DNA of 64,000 nucleotides. It comes from Paucihalobacter ruber (lineage in GTDB: Bacteria > Bacteroidota > Bacteroidia > Flavobacteriales > Flavobacteriaceae). Location of the stretch: positions 62,001-126,000 of the forward strand of contig NZ_VHIQ01000002.1 in the NCBI RefSeq assembly GCF_006494535.1, written 5' to 3'. The translations under genes were made by a program, and so were the position numbers. The notes beneath the pieces were generated by a model, which had not been told where the DNA came from, searched no databases, and saw nothing but the letters and a program-made list of their open reading frames with translations. Positions 39,621-49,596 of this stretch are shown one piece after another; the stretch's first letter is position 1, and the number at the start of each line of letters is the position of its first letter.

Positions 39621-40664
39621 ATGAATTTCACTGGTATTATAACAGATTGGTATACAAAAAATAAGCGCGATTTACCTTGGAGAAAAACCAATAAGCCATA
39701 CAATATTTGGTTGTCTGAAATTATTTTGCAACAAACTCAGATTAAGCAAGGGTTACCATATTATGAAGTTTTTGTTAAGAAATTTCCAACTGTAAAACAC
39801 CTTGCTTTGGCCAAAGAAGAGGAAGTTTTAAAACTTTGGCAAGGTTTGGGATACTATTCACGAGCCAGAAATATGCATAAAACTGCAAAATTTGTCTGGA
39901 ATGACTTAAACGGTATATTTCCTTTAGATTACAAATCACTTCTAACTCTAAAAGGTGTTGGCGAGTACACAGCAAGCGCCATTGCCTCTATTTGTTTTAA
40001 TGAGCCCAAAGCAGTTGTTGACGGCAATGTTTACAGAGTATTATCCAGGTTTTTTGGAATTGATACGCCCATCAACTCAACCGAAGGCCTTAAAACCTTT
40101 AAATTATTGGCCCAATCTTTAATCAATAACGATCACCCGGGAATTTACAACCAAGCCCTTATGGAATTTGGTGCCTTGCAGTGTAAACCTCAAAACCCAG
40201 ATTGTTCAGTTTGCCCGTTAAATAGCGCCTGTGCGGCACTTAAAAATAATCAGGTAAAAGAACTGCCGGTAAAACTTAAAAAAACAAAAATTCAAATAAG
40301 GCATTTTAATTATTTGGTGTTTATTTCAAGTAATCGTCAAAGTGTATTTGAAAAGCGCACCGGAAATGGCATTTGGCAAAATCTGTATCAGTTTCCGTTG
40401 ATTGAATCGCTTCATGTGTTAAATGAAAAAGACATTACCAAGCATGAGGTCTTTGCAACACATGTTCAAAATAATGCATTTGAAATCTCCTTATATAACG
40501 AGAAACCAATTATTCATAAATTAACGCATAGACATCTGCACACGCACTTTTGGATCATAGAAACTAACCAACTAAGCAAAAACGCGGTATCGTTAGAGGA
40601 TATCCTGAAATATCCAACGCCACAGCTCATTAGTAATTTTCTAGACAGCTTCAATCTAAAATAA
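39621..40664 (+). CDS. mutY: A/G-specific adenine glycosylase
   Basis: Removes adenine mispaired with 8-oxoguanine, preventing G:C to T:A changes. The 347 residues show the usual order: catalytic Glu in SEIILQQTQI, the helix-hairpin-helix LLTLKGVGEYTASAIAS, catalytic Asp in AVVDGNVYRVLSRFFG, the iron-sulfur cluster with Cys spacing 6-2-5 in QCKPQNPDCSVCPLNSAC, and a C-terminal NUDIX-like domain (FEKRTGNGIWQNLYQFPLIE). It is divergent from hup and followed by ssb, gldE and gldD on the same strand, a typical flavobacterial order. Confidence 0.96.
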   Translation: MNFTGIITDWYTKNKRDLPWRKTNKPYNIWLSEIILQQTQIKQGLPYYEVFVKKFPTVKHLALAKEEEVLKLWQGLGYYSRARNMHKTAKFVWNDLNGIFPLDYKSLLTLKGVGEYTASAIASICFNEPKAVVDGNVYRVLSRFFGIDTPINSTEGLKTFKLLAQSLINNDHPGIYNQALMEFGALQCKPQNPDCSVCPLNSACAALKNNQVKELPVKLKKTKIQIRHFNYLVFISSNRQSVFEKRTGNGIWQNLYQFPLIESLHVLNEKDITKHEVFATHVQNNAFEISLYNEKPIIHKLTHRHLHTHFWIIETNQLSKNAVSLEDILKYPTPQLISNFLDSFNLK

Positions 40665-40817
40665 CTTTTAAAACTCAGCTTTTTTTGTTATTTTTAAACT
40701 GAATTACAGTTTGATGAAAAGGATTGAAACCATTATTTAGCAACACCCATATTATTAGTCTGAATGAATAGTCCTGAAAAAAATTGATGTAGTTTTGTAT
40801 TCTAAAATTGAAATGTT

Positions 40818-41276
40818 ATGTCTGGGACTTTAAATAAAGTAATGTTAATTGGCCATTTGGGCGACGATGTTAAAATGCACTATTTTGAAGGTGGCGGCTG
40901 TATAGGCAGATTTCCTATTGCTACCAATGAAACTTACGTGAACAAAAGTACCAACGAACGTATTTCAAATACAGAATGGCATAATATAGTTGTGAGAAAC
41001 AAAGCCGCCGAAATTTGTGAAAAATACCTCAAAAAAGGCGATAAAGTTTATATTGAAGGTAGAATTAAAACCAGAAAATGGACCGATGATAAAGGAATGG
41101 AACGCTACAGTACCGAAATTCAGTGCACCGATTTTACTTTTTTGAGTGATAAAAATCAAGGCGATTCCGGTAATACTTCCAACAATGCATCAGAACCCAA
41201 TGAGGTTTACCATGCCGAGCCAATCAATAATCCGCCAAACATCAATTCCGAAAGCGACGACGATTTACCCTTTTAA
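40818..41276 (+). CDS. ssb: Single-stranded DNA-binding protein
   Basis: A tetrameric protein that coats single-stranded DNA in replication and repair. The 152 residues have the OB fold (NKVMLIGHLGDDVKMHYFEG, EWHNIVVRNKAAEICEKYLK, KGDKVYIEGRIKTRKWTDDK) and a linker rich in Asn. The acidic tip SESDDDLPF recruits partner proteins. A TAGTTTTG -7 box lies about 25 bp before the ATG. It precedes gldE by 22 bp and probably shares a transcript with it. Confidence 0.96.
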   Translation: MSGTLNKVMLIGHLGDDVKMHYFEGGGCIGRFPIATNETYVNKSTNERISNTEWHNIVVRNKAAEICEKYLKKGDKVYIEGRIKTRKWTDDKGMERYSTEIQCTDFTFLSDKNQGDSGNTSNNASEPNEVYHAEPINNPPNINSESDDDLPF

Positions 41277-41298
41277 ATTTATATAATTTCATTTTACA

Positions 41299-42621
41299 TT
41301 GGACACAGAACCTCCAAGTTTACAGCTGATATCACAATACTTGTTAATGGTAGATACACCGTTCATTGTGGGTACGGTGTTAATGGTGATATTACTGTTT
41401 TTTTCAGGTCTCATTTCCGGATCTGAAGTAGCCTTATTTTCTTTAACAAAAGCCAACATAGAACAAGGTCTTGAAAAATATCCCGGCGCATTTAAAATCA
41501 TCGAAAAATTACTGGACAGGCCTAAAAAGCTACTGGCAACCATTCTGGTGGCCAACAACTTTATCAACATTGCCATTGTGCTGTTATTTGCGGGTCTAGG
41601 CGAAACTTTGTTCGTAAATATTGAATCTTACGTCGTAAAATTTATTCTTGAAGTTGTTTTAGCAACATTTCTCATTTTATTGTTCGGGGAAATAATCCCA
41701 AAAATTTACGCCAGTAGAAAAAAGGAACTGTTTGCGCGTAAAATGGCAGTGCCGCTTAATTTTTTAGACACCTTAATTACGCCCATTAGTATGCCTATGA
41801 GGTATGTTACCATTATACTTCAAAATAAATTGGGAAGACAAAAATCTAATATTGGGGTAGAAAAGTTATCTCAGGCCTTGGAATTAACCAGCGAAAACAA
41901 CACAAAACTTGAAGACCAAAGAATTTTAGAAGGCATTGTAACTTTTGGTAACACCGAAACCAGGCAGGTGATGAGGCCTCGAGTAGATATTTTTGCGATT
42001 GAAATTGAAAGCTCATTTGAAGAGGTTATTAAAGACATTGTGGAGCACGGTTATTCTAGAATTCCTGTTTATGAAGACACTTTAGACAATATTAAAGGCA
42101 TACTTTACACCAAAGATTTGTTGCCACATATCAACAAAACTACTTTTAATTGGCAAGACATCATCAGGCCTGCTTTTTTTGTTCCTGAAAATAAAAAATT
42201 AGACGATTTAATGATTGAATTCAAATCTAAAAAAGTACATTTAGCAGTAGTGGTAGATGAATATGGCGGTACGTCGGGTTTATTGTCGCTAGAGGATATC
42301 ATTGAAGAAATAGTTGGCGATATAAGTGATGAATATGACGATGATGATTTAGTTTTCACTAAAATAGACGACTACAATTATATTTTTGAAGGCAAAACAA
42401 ATCTTAAAGACTTTTATAAAATAATTTCGTTAGAAGACGATACCATTTTTGAAACCTACAAAGGAGAAGCCGAAACCATAGCGGGCTTCATACTTGAAAT
42501 TTCCAAAGCCTTTCCCAGAATTGGCAGTAACATAAAATTTAAAAATTACATTTTTACGGTTGAAGCCTTAGATAAAAAACGCATTAAGCAAGTTAAACTT
42601 CAAATAACACCACCCGTTTAA
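41299..42621 (+). CDS. gldE: Gliding motility-associated protein GldE (DUF21/CBS/CorC-type)
   Basis: A membrane protein of the CorC/HlyC family that in Flavobacterium supports gliding, possibly with GldD. The 440 residues have a DUF21 membrane domain (FIVGTVLMVILLFFSGLISG and three further hydrophobic segments), two CBS domains (RQVMRPRVDIFAIEIES, KVHLAVVVDEYGGTSGLLSL) and a C-terminal CorC_HlyC domain (NYIFEGKTNLKDFYKIISLE). The start is TTG at 41299, and an ATG 16 codons later is an alternative. It lies between ssb and gldD, the classic order. Confidence 0.93.
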   Translation: MDTEPPSLQLISQYLLMVDTPFIVGTVLMVILLFFSGLISGSEVALFSLTKANIEQGLEKYPGAFKIIEKLLDRPKKLLATILVANNFINIAIVLLFAGLGETLFVNIESYVVKFILEVVLATFLILLFGEIIPKIYASRKKELFARKMAVPLNFLDTLITPISMPMRYVTIILQNKLGRQKSNIGVEKLSQALELTSENNTKLEDQRILEGIVTFGNTETRQVMRPRVDIFAIEIESSFEEVIKDIVEHGYSRIPVYEDTLDNIKGILYTKDLLPHINKTTFNWQDIIRPAFFVPENKKLDDLMIEFKSKKVHLAVVVDEYGGTSGLLSLEDIIEEIVGDISDEYDDDDLVFTKIDDYNYIFEGKTNLKDFYKIISLEDDTIFETYKGEAETIAGFILEISKAFPRIGSNIKFKNYIFTVEALDKKRIKQVKLQITPPV

Positions 42622-42654
42622 GAAGTAGTTTATAATCTATCAATAGTTATAATT

Positions 42655-43227
42655 TTGAAAAATCTATTAATTACCATTAGTGCCGTAGCCATATTAGGTT
42701 GTGCCGAAGAATACAAACCAAAACCCAATGCCATGCTAAGGTTAGAGTACCCTAAGCCCGTTTACAAACCTTCAAGCCTTGATTTACCTTTTAATTTTGA
42801 AAAAAATTTAGCGTCTAAAGACATCGAGACCATAGTTGTTGAAAGTGATGGTAAGAGTATTGGTCTCAATATAGAATATCCACAACTTAAAGGAACGATC
42901 TATCTAACCTACAAAGCTGTTAACAATAATTTATTTGACCTAATTAAAGACGCTCAAAACCTTACTCAGAAACACACAGTAAAAGCAGACGAAATAGCCG
43001 AGGTTGTTTTTGAAAACCCAAATAACAATGTTTATGGAATGTTTTATGAAATTGGCGGAAACGCCGCATCTCAATCACAATTTTATGTAACAGACAGCAC
43101 CAAACACTTTTTAAGCGGCTCGCTATACTTTTACGCTAAACCCAATTACGATTCTATTTTCCCTGCTTCTGAATACTTAAAAAAAGATATCAAACGCATT
43201 ATGGAAACCTTGGAATGGAAAGATTAA
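42655..43227 (+). CDS. gldD: Gliding motility lipoprotein GldD
   Basis: An envelope lipoprotein needed for gliding in Flavobacterium johnsoniae. The 190 residues begin with a lipoprotein signal (MKNLLITISAVAILGC, lipobox ILGC, Cys 16) and continue with the conserved PKPNAMLRLEYPKPVYK. The C-terminal part contains GMFYEIGGNAASQSQFYVTD and LSGSLYFYAKPNYDSIFPAS, characteristic of the family. The start is TTG at 42655, 33 bp after gldE. The operon ends with a terminator. Confidence 0.92.
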   Translation: MKNLLITISAVAILGCAEEYKPKPNAMLRLEYPKPVYKPSSLDLPFNFEKNLASKDIETIVVESDGKSIGLNIEYPQLKGTIYLTYKAVNNNLFDLIKDAQNLTQKHTVKADEIAEVVFENPNNNVYGMFYEIGGNAASQSQFYVTDSTKHFLSGSLYFYAKPNYDSIFPASEYLKKDIKRIMETLEWKD

Positions 43228-43246
43228 CTTATTCCTGTTAAAATAA

Positions 43247-43275
43247 AAAAGGCTGCTAAAATTTAGCAGCCTTTT
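43247..43275. terminator. Bidirectional terminator after gldD and the Oar-like receptor gene
   Basis: AAAAGGCTGCTAAA and TTTAGCAGCCTTTT form a 14-bp perfect stem with a very short loop, located between convergent genes. Confidence 0.93.
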
Positions 43276-43295
43276 AGTTTTATATATAATTGATT

Positions 43296-46200
43296 TTAGA
43301 AAGTATATCTTAAACCAACTTGTGCTTGCCATCTTGAAGAGTTCAAACCTGAATCATCAATTAAGTTAGCGTTTTCTTCAACACCCGGGTTAAATGAGAA
43401 GGTTGGAGTTGTTCCATCTGGAGCAAATCCTCTAAAGTCTAATAAACTTACTTGGTTAAATCCTGCAAAGGTTCTTACTCCCCAATCTTTATTAATTAAG
43501 TTAGTAAAGTTGAAGATATCAAAAGTAAATTCAAATCTGTGAATTTTTTCTCCGCCGAAGTTAACACCAAATTCCTGAGCAAACTTAAGGTCAACAATAT
43601 GAGACCAATTAGATCTGTCGGCATTTCTTTCTGCAAACTGACCTCTTCTGTTTCTTAAATAATCATTGTTTTCAATCACTTCATTAAGAGCAACCCATTG
43701 CTGAGATGCCGTTAAACCACCTCTGTCAACAAGAACAATTTCAGATTGATTTGCTGGTATGTAAGCCAATGCAGAGTTTGAACCTGTATCACTTAACAAA
43801 CCTGAACCTTGTACGACATAACTAAATGGCGCACCTTCAGCTCCCTCGTAAAATAAGCCTAATCTGGTTTTGATCTTATCTGTCCACTTAAATTCAATTG
43901 TTGAGTTGGTAATAATTCGGTGACCGGGATCAAAATCAGAAACAGATAAATCTGGTCTGTTAGAACCATTAACTGTTTCTAGGTTTCTCCATTGAGAACT
44001 ATTTTGTGAACTAGTTGCATCAAGTAATACTGTAGATTCACCATACGAATAAGTGGCTGCCGTTCTAATATCAACTTTATCCGTGATAAGGGCATGAGAT
44101 AATGTACCACTTACGTTGAAAGAGCTACCTAAACTAGTATTTGAAGCTAAGTAAACGGCGTCGTAAGTATTATCAATACGTCTAAAACCGTAGTTAGGTC
44201 TAGATCCGGCACCTGTAGTTTCAAATTGTGGTCCTTCAAGGTTAATATTTTCGTAAGTAATGGCATTAATATTATCATTCCAAATAAAATCAGCAGAGAA
44301 CGTTAAATTACCGGGTAATTTTTGATCGATAGCTATATTAGTTTTGAATACTTGTGGTAGGCTAAAGTCTTTAGCAAACAAGTTGATTTCGCCACCCACA
44401 GCACCACTACCGGCAGCTGGATTCTGGAATTGACCAAAAGGATCAGGATTAAAGAACGGCGCATTGTTGCCTGTTAACTGAACAAAACCATTGGTTAAAC
44501 CATTATTGTTGTAAACACCACCCGGCCATACCAACGGCATTCTAGAAGTAAAGATACCTAAACCACCTCTAATTTGGGTTTTGCTATCACCTTTAACATC
44601 CCAGTTAAAACCTAATCTCGGAGATATGTTCACATTTGGATCGATACCGGGTCCTGTTGAAGCACCTTGTAAATCTTTACCGGCAGCTTCAAACAATGGA
44701 ATACTTCTGTTGTTAAAGTCTTCGTTAACAAGACCATCTTCCCAGTAAGGAATATCAAATCTCAATCCAAAGGTTACACGGAAATTATCTGTAACGTTAA
44801 CTTCGTCCTGAACGTAGAAACCAACTTGAGCGAAATCAAATTCGGCAGCACCTTGCGATTCATCTCCAAAACCACCTATTAATGAGTAACCATGACGGTA
44901 TCTGTTAGGTCTGTTACCGTTTAAAAAGTCGGCTAGATTAGAAAAACGATAATCACCAAAGTTTTGTCTAAAGAAAACGTTTAAAGAACTCGACAATTCT
45001 ACGTTACCACCAACAGTAATGGTGTGTCTACCGGAATAAATATTAAAGTTGTTAGTTAAAGTAATGATATCTTGCTCTAAAAGGTTAGCAGTCGAAAAAG
45101 GTTCAGATCCAAAGAAAATGCTCCCAGCACCATCTTGGATTTCAACTCTTGGGAAATTTTGACCTATCGGGTCTCTGTTATCTCTTACTGCTGTGTAACC
45201 AAAAACGAAGTTGTTAGAAAATTTGTTACCAATTTTAGAGTTTAACTCTATAGAAGTAGAATTGGTAATAGATTCAAAATTGATACCTCCGTTAAAGAAG
45301 TTGATAGTACCGGTATTAGATGACGGTGCATTTAATTGTAAGGCCTTTACATACGAATGCTTAGCCGAAAGCACATTGTTTTCGTCAATATTCCAGTCAA
45401 GTTTAGCAATTAATTTATCACTCACCAAAGAACCGGTGTTGCTGGCAAAACTTCCGGCATTGTATCCGAAGTTATTTGATAAAAAGTTAGTTAACTGTGT
45501 TATATCAGATGCTCCAGAATCTCCACGGTAGGTAGAAATATCAAAAGGCTGTGGCGTTTCTTCATCTTGTCTTTCGTAGTTTACAAAGAAGAACAATTTA
45601 TCTTTAATAATTGGTCCGCCAAGTCTCACACCATAAATTTGAGATGTAAAATCGTCTAATTTTTGACGACCATCATCACCGGCTAAATCTACAGGTGTTT
45701 TGCCTGCAAAATCTTGATTTCTATAAAACGTATATGCAGAACCTTCCCAGGTGTTAGTACCTGATTTGGTAATAGCGTTGATACTTGCTCCAGAAAAACC
45801 AGACTGTCTAACGTCAAAAGGTGCTACGTTAATTCTAAAAGATTCGATAGCGTCTAACGAAATAGGACTTACTCCTGTTTGACCACCGTTAGTACCACTG
45901 GCAGCAAGACCAAAAACGTCGTTATTAACAGCACCATCAATATAGATAGCGTTGTAACGGTTGTTTTGACCTGCAACAGAAATTACATCATCACCAGAGA
46001 TTTTAGCCTGAGGCGTTAATCTCGCGAAGTCAGCAATGTTACGAGAGATGGTAGGTAAACCTTGTACTTGTCTTCTCGAAACGTTTGTTTCTGCACCGGT
46101 TCTACCGGCTCCAAAAATACCATCTGTAACAGCGGTTAAAACCACCTCATCAAGTACATTGGCATCTTCAGAAAGTGCCACATTAATTTTTTTCGAGTCC

Positions 46201-46502
46201 CCTAATTGAAGGTAAAGATTTTGATCTACAAAATCTTGATATCCCACATAAGAAATGGTTACCTTGTAAGGTCCACCAACTCTCATATTCGAGATACGGT
46301 AAAATCCGTCAAAATCGGTCGCAGCACCATAAGTAGTACCGGAAGGTGTGTGCACGGCCACTACATTAGCACCAGGTAACGGCTCGCCTTGGGCATCGGT
46401 TACTTTACCACCTAAATTGGCAGTTGTAACACCCTGAGCAAAACCGGCAGCCGTAAATAACATTACAGCCACAACAGTTAAAACTTGAGTAATTTTTCTC
46501 AT
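43296..46502 (-). CDS. Oar-like TonB-dependent outer-membrane receptor
   Basis: A large outer-membrane receptor of 1068 residues. The signal is MRKITQVLTVVAVMLFTAAG followed by FAQ. A CarboxypepD_reg domain follows (NLGGKVTDAQGEPLPGANVV, to about residue 115), then a plug (RRQVQGLPTISRNIADFARL, YIDGAVNNDVFGLAASGTNG, VRQSGFSGASINAITKSGTN) and a long barrel ending WQAQVGLRYTF. The GGxxGVSPISLDAIESFRI pattern is that of Oar proteins, which differ from SusC in lacking a SusD partner and are linked to protein or peptide transport and protease secretion in other species. Likely highly expressed: it has good codons and an isolated gene with a strong terminator. Confidence 0.9.
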   Translation of the reverse strand: MRKITQVLTVVAVMLFTAAGFAQGVTTANLGGKVTDAQGEPLPGANVVAVHTPSGTTYGAATDFDGFYRISNMRVGGPYKVTISYVGYQDFVDQNLYLQLGDSKKINVALSEDANVLDEVVLTAVTDGIFGAGRTGAETNVSRRQVQGLPTISRNIADFARLTPQAKISGDDVISVAGQNNRYNAIYIDGAVNNDVFGLAASGTNGGQTGVSPISLDAIESFRINVAPFDVRQSGFSGASINAITKSGTNTWEGSAYTFYRNQDFAGKTPVDLAGDDGRQKLDDFTSQIYGVRLGGPIIKDKLFFFVNYERQDEETPQPFDISTYRGDSGASDITQLTNFLSNNFGYNAGSFASNTGSLVSDKLIAKLDWNIDENNVLSAKHSYVKALQLNAPSSNTGTINFFNGGINFESITNSTSIELNSKIGNKFSNNFVFGYTAVRDNRDPIGQNFPRVEIQDGAGSIFFGSEPFSTANLLEQDIITLTNNFNIYSGRHTITVGGNVELSSSLNVFFRQNFGDYRFSNLADFLNGNRPNRYRHGYSLIGGFGDESQGAAEFDFAQVGFYVQDEVNVTDNFRVTFGLRFDIPYWEDGLVNEDFNNRSIPLFEAAGKDLQGASTGPGIDPNVNISPRLGFNWDVKGDSKTQIRGGLGIFTSRMPLVWPGGVYNNNGLTNGFVQLTGNNAPFFNPDPFGQFQNPAAGSGAVGGEINLFAKDFSLPQVFKTNIAIDQKLPGNLTFSADFIWNDNINAITYENINLEGPQFETTGAGSRPNYGFRRIDNTYDAVYLASNTSLGSSFNVSGTLSHALITDKVDIRTAATYSYGESTVLLDATSSQNSSQWRNLETVNGSNRPDLSVSDFDPGHRIITNSTIEFKWTDKIKTRLGLFYEGAEGAPFSYVVQGSGLLSDTGSNSALAYIPANQSEIVLVDRGGLTASQQWVALNEVIENNDYLRNRRGQFAERNADRSNWSHIVDLKFAQEFGVNFGGEKIHRFEFTFDIFNFTNLINKDWGVRTFAGFNQVSLLDFRGFAPDGTTPTFSFNPGVEENANLIDDSGLNSSRWQAQVGLRYTF

Positions 46503-46640
46503 TGTTATTAATTAATTTTGGTTTTAAATTATGGCGCAAATTTACACTTTGTAAATCCTAAAACATTAAGCTAATGTTAAGAAATTACAAATTTGAGCTC
46601 AATCTGGACCCGTTCTAAATAAAATAAAGTTTAAAGATTG

Positions 46641-48284
46641 TTATCTTTTTGATTTATAAATACTTATAAGTTGGTTTGTTGAGCTATCGTGATTGGCCGC
46701 ACCATCGTTATAGAATTCTTTTAAGATATTATTAGCCAGCTCTTTACCCAGTTCAACGCCAAATTGATCGTAACTAAAAATATTCCATATAATACCTTGA
46801 ACAAATATTTTGTGTTCGTAGTGAGCAATTAACTTACCTAAACTTTCAGGGGTTAATTGGTTTATGAAGAATGTGGTGGTTGGTTTATTACCTTCAAAAA
46901 CTTTAAATGGCGCAAGTTTTTCAATTTCATTTTTAGACACCCCTTTTTGCTCTAATTCTTTTCTAATTTCAGCTTCGGTTTTACCATTCATTAAAGCTTC
47001 GGTTTGGGCGAAAAAGTTAGACATTAATTTATCCTGATGATCTTTATTACCGTGAAGCGGTTTGGCAAAACCAATAAAATCGGCCGGAATTAATTTGGTT
47101 CCTTGATGGATTAATTGAAAAAATGCATGCTGTGCATTGGTACCGGGTTCACCCCAAATAATTGTTCCGGTTTGGTAGTTTACTTTATTACCGTTTCTAT
47201 CGACGCCTTTACCATTACTCTCCATGATACCTTGTTGCAAATAGGTAGCAAACTGATTGAGATATTGCGTATAAGGAATAACCGCTTCGGTTTGTACATT
47301 GAAGAAGTTGTTATACCAAATGGTCAATAAAGCAGCTAATACCGGTATATTTTCATCGAAAGAGGTATGTTTAAAATGCTTATCCATTTTGTGAGCACCT
47401 TTCAGTAAATCGTCAAAATGTTCAAAGCCCACAGCCAACGCTATGGTTAAACCAACAGCACTCCACAGAGAAAAACGACCGCCAACCCAATCCCACATTG
47501 GGAAAATATTATCGGGGTGAATTCCAAAATCCTGAACATTTTCAATATTGGTTGAAACAGCAATAAAATGCTTGGCAACTGCATCTTTAGGTGCCGATTG
47601 TAAAAACCAATCTCTAATAGAGTTGGCATTAGATAAAGTTTCTTGAGTGGTGAATGTTTTTGAAACAATTACAAATAAAGTGGTTTCAGGATTTAAGTTT
47701 TTAATAACTTCTTTAAAATGATCGCCGTCGACATTGCTCACAAAATGTGTGTTCAGATGATTTTTATAGAAAGTCAAAGATTCTACCACCATGGCCGGAC
47801 CCAAATCTGAACCACCAATGCCAATATTAACAACATTGGTGAAAGTTTTACCGGTATAGCCAGTTCGTTTTCCCGAAATGACCTCATCGCAAAAGGTTTT
47901 TATTTTTTCTTTTACTTGGTAAACTTCGGGGATAACGTTTTTACCGTCAACTAAAACTTTAGCCGTTTCTGGCATGCGCAAGGCTGTGTGCGATACGGCT
48001 CTGTTTTCGGTTTGGTTGATGCGCTCACCTTCAAAATAATGCTGCATGGCTTCTTTCAGCTTTACCTCTTCAGCTAATTGCAATAAAAGCTGTTTGGTAG
48101 TGGCATCAATTCTGTTTTTTGAAAAATCTACATAAAAATCTTCCCACTTAATGGTGAAATCTTCTGCTCTATTTGGGTTTTCCTTAAATAAATCTTTTAA
48201 ATGCTGCTGTTGAATGTGATTAAAATGTTGCTGAAGCGCAGTCCACGCCTTGGTTTGGGTTGGGTTAATTGAAGGTAAAGCCAT
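46641..48284 (-). CDS. pgi: Glucose-6-phosphate isomerase
   Basis: Interconverts glucose 6-phosphate and fructose 6-phosphate. The 547 residues are typical of the long bacterial/eukaryotic type. Signatures: [40 protein letters not shown], the first PGI signature [20 protein letters not shown], the catalytic Glu in [15 protein letters not shown], and the second signature [17 protein letters not shown] with its nearby Lys. It starts 4 bp after the M23 peptidase stop, so it is the last gene of a minus-strand operon with kynA and the peptidase. Confidence 0.97.
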   Translation of the reverse strand: MALPSINPTQTKAWTALQQHFNHIQQQHLKDLFKENPNRAEDFTIKWEDFYVDFSKNRIDATTKQLLLQLAEEVKLKEAMQHYFEGERINQTENRAVSHTALRMPETAKVLVDGKNVIPEVYQVKEKIKTFCDEVISGKRTGYTGKTFTNVVNIGIGGSDLGPAMVVESLTFYKNHLNTHFVSNVDGDHFKEVIKNLNPETTLFVIVSKTFTTQETLSNANSIRDWFLQSAPKDAVAKHFIAVSTNIENVQDFGIHPDNIFPMWDWVGGRFSLWSAVGLTIALAVGFEHFDDLLKGAHKMDKHFKHTSFDENIPVLAALLTIWYNNFFNVQTEAVIPYTQYLNQFATYLQQGIMESNGKGVDRNGNKVNYQTGTIIWGEPGTNAQHAFFQLIHQGTKLIPADFIGFAKPLHGNKDHQDKLMSNFFAQTEALMNGKTEAEIRKELEQKGVSKNEIEKLAPFKVFEGNKPTTTFFINQLTPESLGKLIAHYEHKIFVQGIIWNIFSYDQFGVELGKELANNILKEFYNDGAANHDSSTNQLISIYKSKR

Positions 48285-48288
48285 TAAT

Positions 48289-49584
48289 TTAACTGATAAA
48301 ATTTTTGTTTTCGTCTAAAGATTTAACTTCGGTTTTGTAGATTGGAATATTATCTAATTCCACTTTTAGAGGTTGAATGAATTTTAGATAATCCTCTTTT
48401 AAATTGTCAGGAATTTTTTCGGCCTCCGGTAATTTCTCCTTAAAAGGGTCTACCTGTTTACCGTTTTTCCAAAATCTGTAACATACATGCGGACCACTGG
48501 TATTACCTGTCATCCCTACATAACCAATCACATCGCCTTGTTTTACATACTGTCCTTTTCTTACAGCCTGCCTGCTCATATGTAAATATTGAGTGCTATA
48601 AGTGTCGCTGTGTTTTATTTTTACATATTTTCCATTGCCGCCTCTTTGGGTAGATTCAATCACCACACCATTAGCAGTAGCAACAATTGGTGTGTTGATT
48701 GGTGCGGCAAAGTCTGTTCCTAAATGCGGACGAACTTTATTGCCATAAAGTGCAATTCTTCTGTTTAAGTTATAACGTGATGATATGCGTCTAAATTGAA
48801 CAGGGGCCGTTAAAAAGGTTTTTCGTAAACTATTGGCTTGTTCATCAAAATAATCAGCAATATTTTTGGCGCTGTCAATCGTATAATTGAAGGCGTAAAA
48901 CTCTTTGTCTCGGTGTTTAAAATAGGCTGCTTCAATTTTATCAATACCCACGCTTACTGTATCATCAATAAAACGTTCTTGATAAATCACCTTAAATTCA
49001 TCGCCGGCCGGCAGTTTAAAAAAGTTAATGGTCCAGGCATACACATCGCTCATTTCAAATACCAAATTGGCAGTGTTTTGAACATTTTGAGCGTACAATG
49101 CGCCAAGAATGCTACTGTATTCATCAGAGATAGCACCGGTTGCAATGCTTCTTTTGTAAGTAATTGGTTTGATTTCTCTATAAGCATGTATAGAATCTTC
49201 AAACCTAATTACTACATATTCTGTAAGATTGGGTTGATAAATAAAACACACCGGTTTTTGAATTGAGTCGTTTGAGCAAAGCAAGGTGTATGGTCTCCCG
49301 GCTTGCAATTTTCTGATATCGAAGGTGTCTTTAGACTTTTCAACAATGTTGTAAATATCGGGATAACCAATATTGTTTCTTTGTAGAATTAACCCGAAGC
49401 TTTCACCATTTTTTACAGTATCATTTTTTACGATGTATTTATTGAAATCAAACCCAAACCGCATATTAGGTTCGGGCTCAGCAATGGCTTCGAGTTGATC
49501 GTGTTCTTTTTCGGGATTTTTGTTGCCGCATGAAAGGCTTAAAGTAATTAGAATTAGTGCTATTAATCTCAATTGTTGTTGCAT
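48289..49584 (-). CDS. M23 family (LytM-type) peptidoglycan peptidase lipoprotein with altered zinc ligand
   Basis: A cell-wall peptidase or regulator of 431 residues. The signal [19 protein letters not shown] has lipobox SLSC. Residues about 85-260 form a beta-rich region with a LysM-like opening ([17 protein letters not shown]). The LytM domain (about 280-390) shows the first zinc-ligand motif HLGTDFAAP (His and Asp), THE catalytic His in TQYLHMSRQ, and [12 protein letters not shown] at the place where GPHLHYE is usual. The second His of HxH, normally the third zinc ligand, is Cys here, which can still bind zinc. It sits between kynA and pgi with gaps of 12 and 4 bp. Confidence 0.88.
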   Translation of the reverse strand: MQQQLRLIALILITLSLSCGNKNPEKEHDQLEAIAEPEPNMRFGFDFNKYIVKNDTVKNGESFGLILQRNNIGYPDIYNIVEKSKDTFDIRKLQAGRPYTLLCSNDSIQKPVCFIYQPNLTEYVVIRFEDSIHAYREIKPITYKRSIATGAISDEYSSILGALYAQNVQNTANLVFEMSDVYAWTINFFKLPAGDEFKVIYQERFIDDTVSVGIDKIEAAYFKHRDKEFYAFNYTIDSAKNIADYFDEQANSLRKTFLTAPVQFRRISSRYNLNRRIALYGNKVRPHLGTDFAAPINTPIVATANGVVIESTQRGGNGKYVKIKHSDTYSTQYLHMSRQAVRKGQYVKQGDVIGYVGMTGNTSGPHVCYRFWKNGKQVDPFKEKLPEAEKIPDNLKEDYLKFIQPLKVELDNIPIYKTEVKSLDENKNFIS

Positions 49585-49596
49585 TAAATTAAATTT

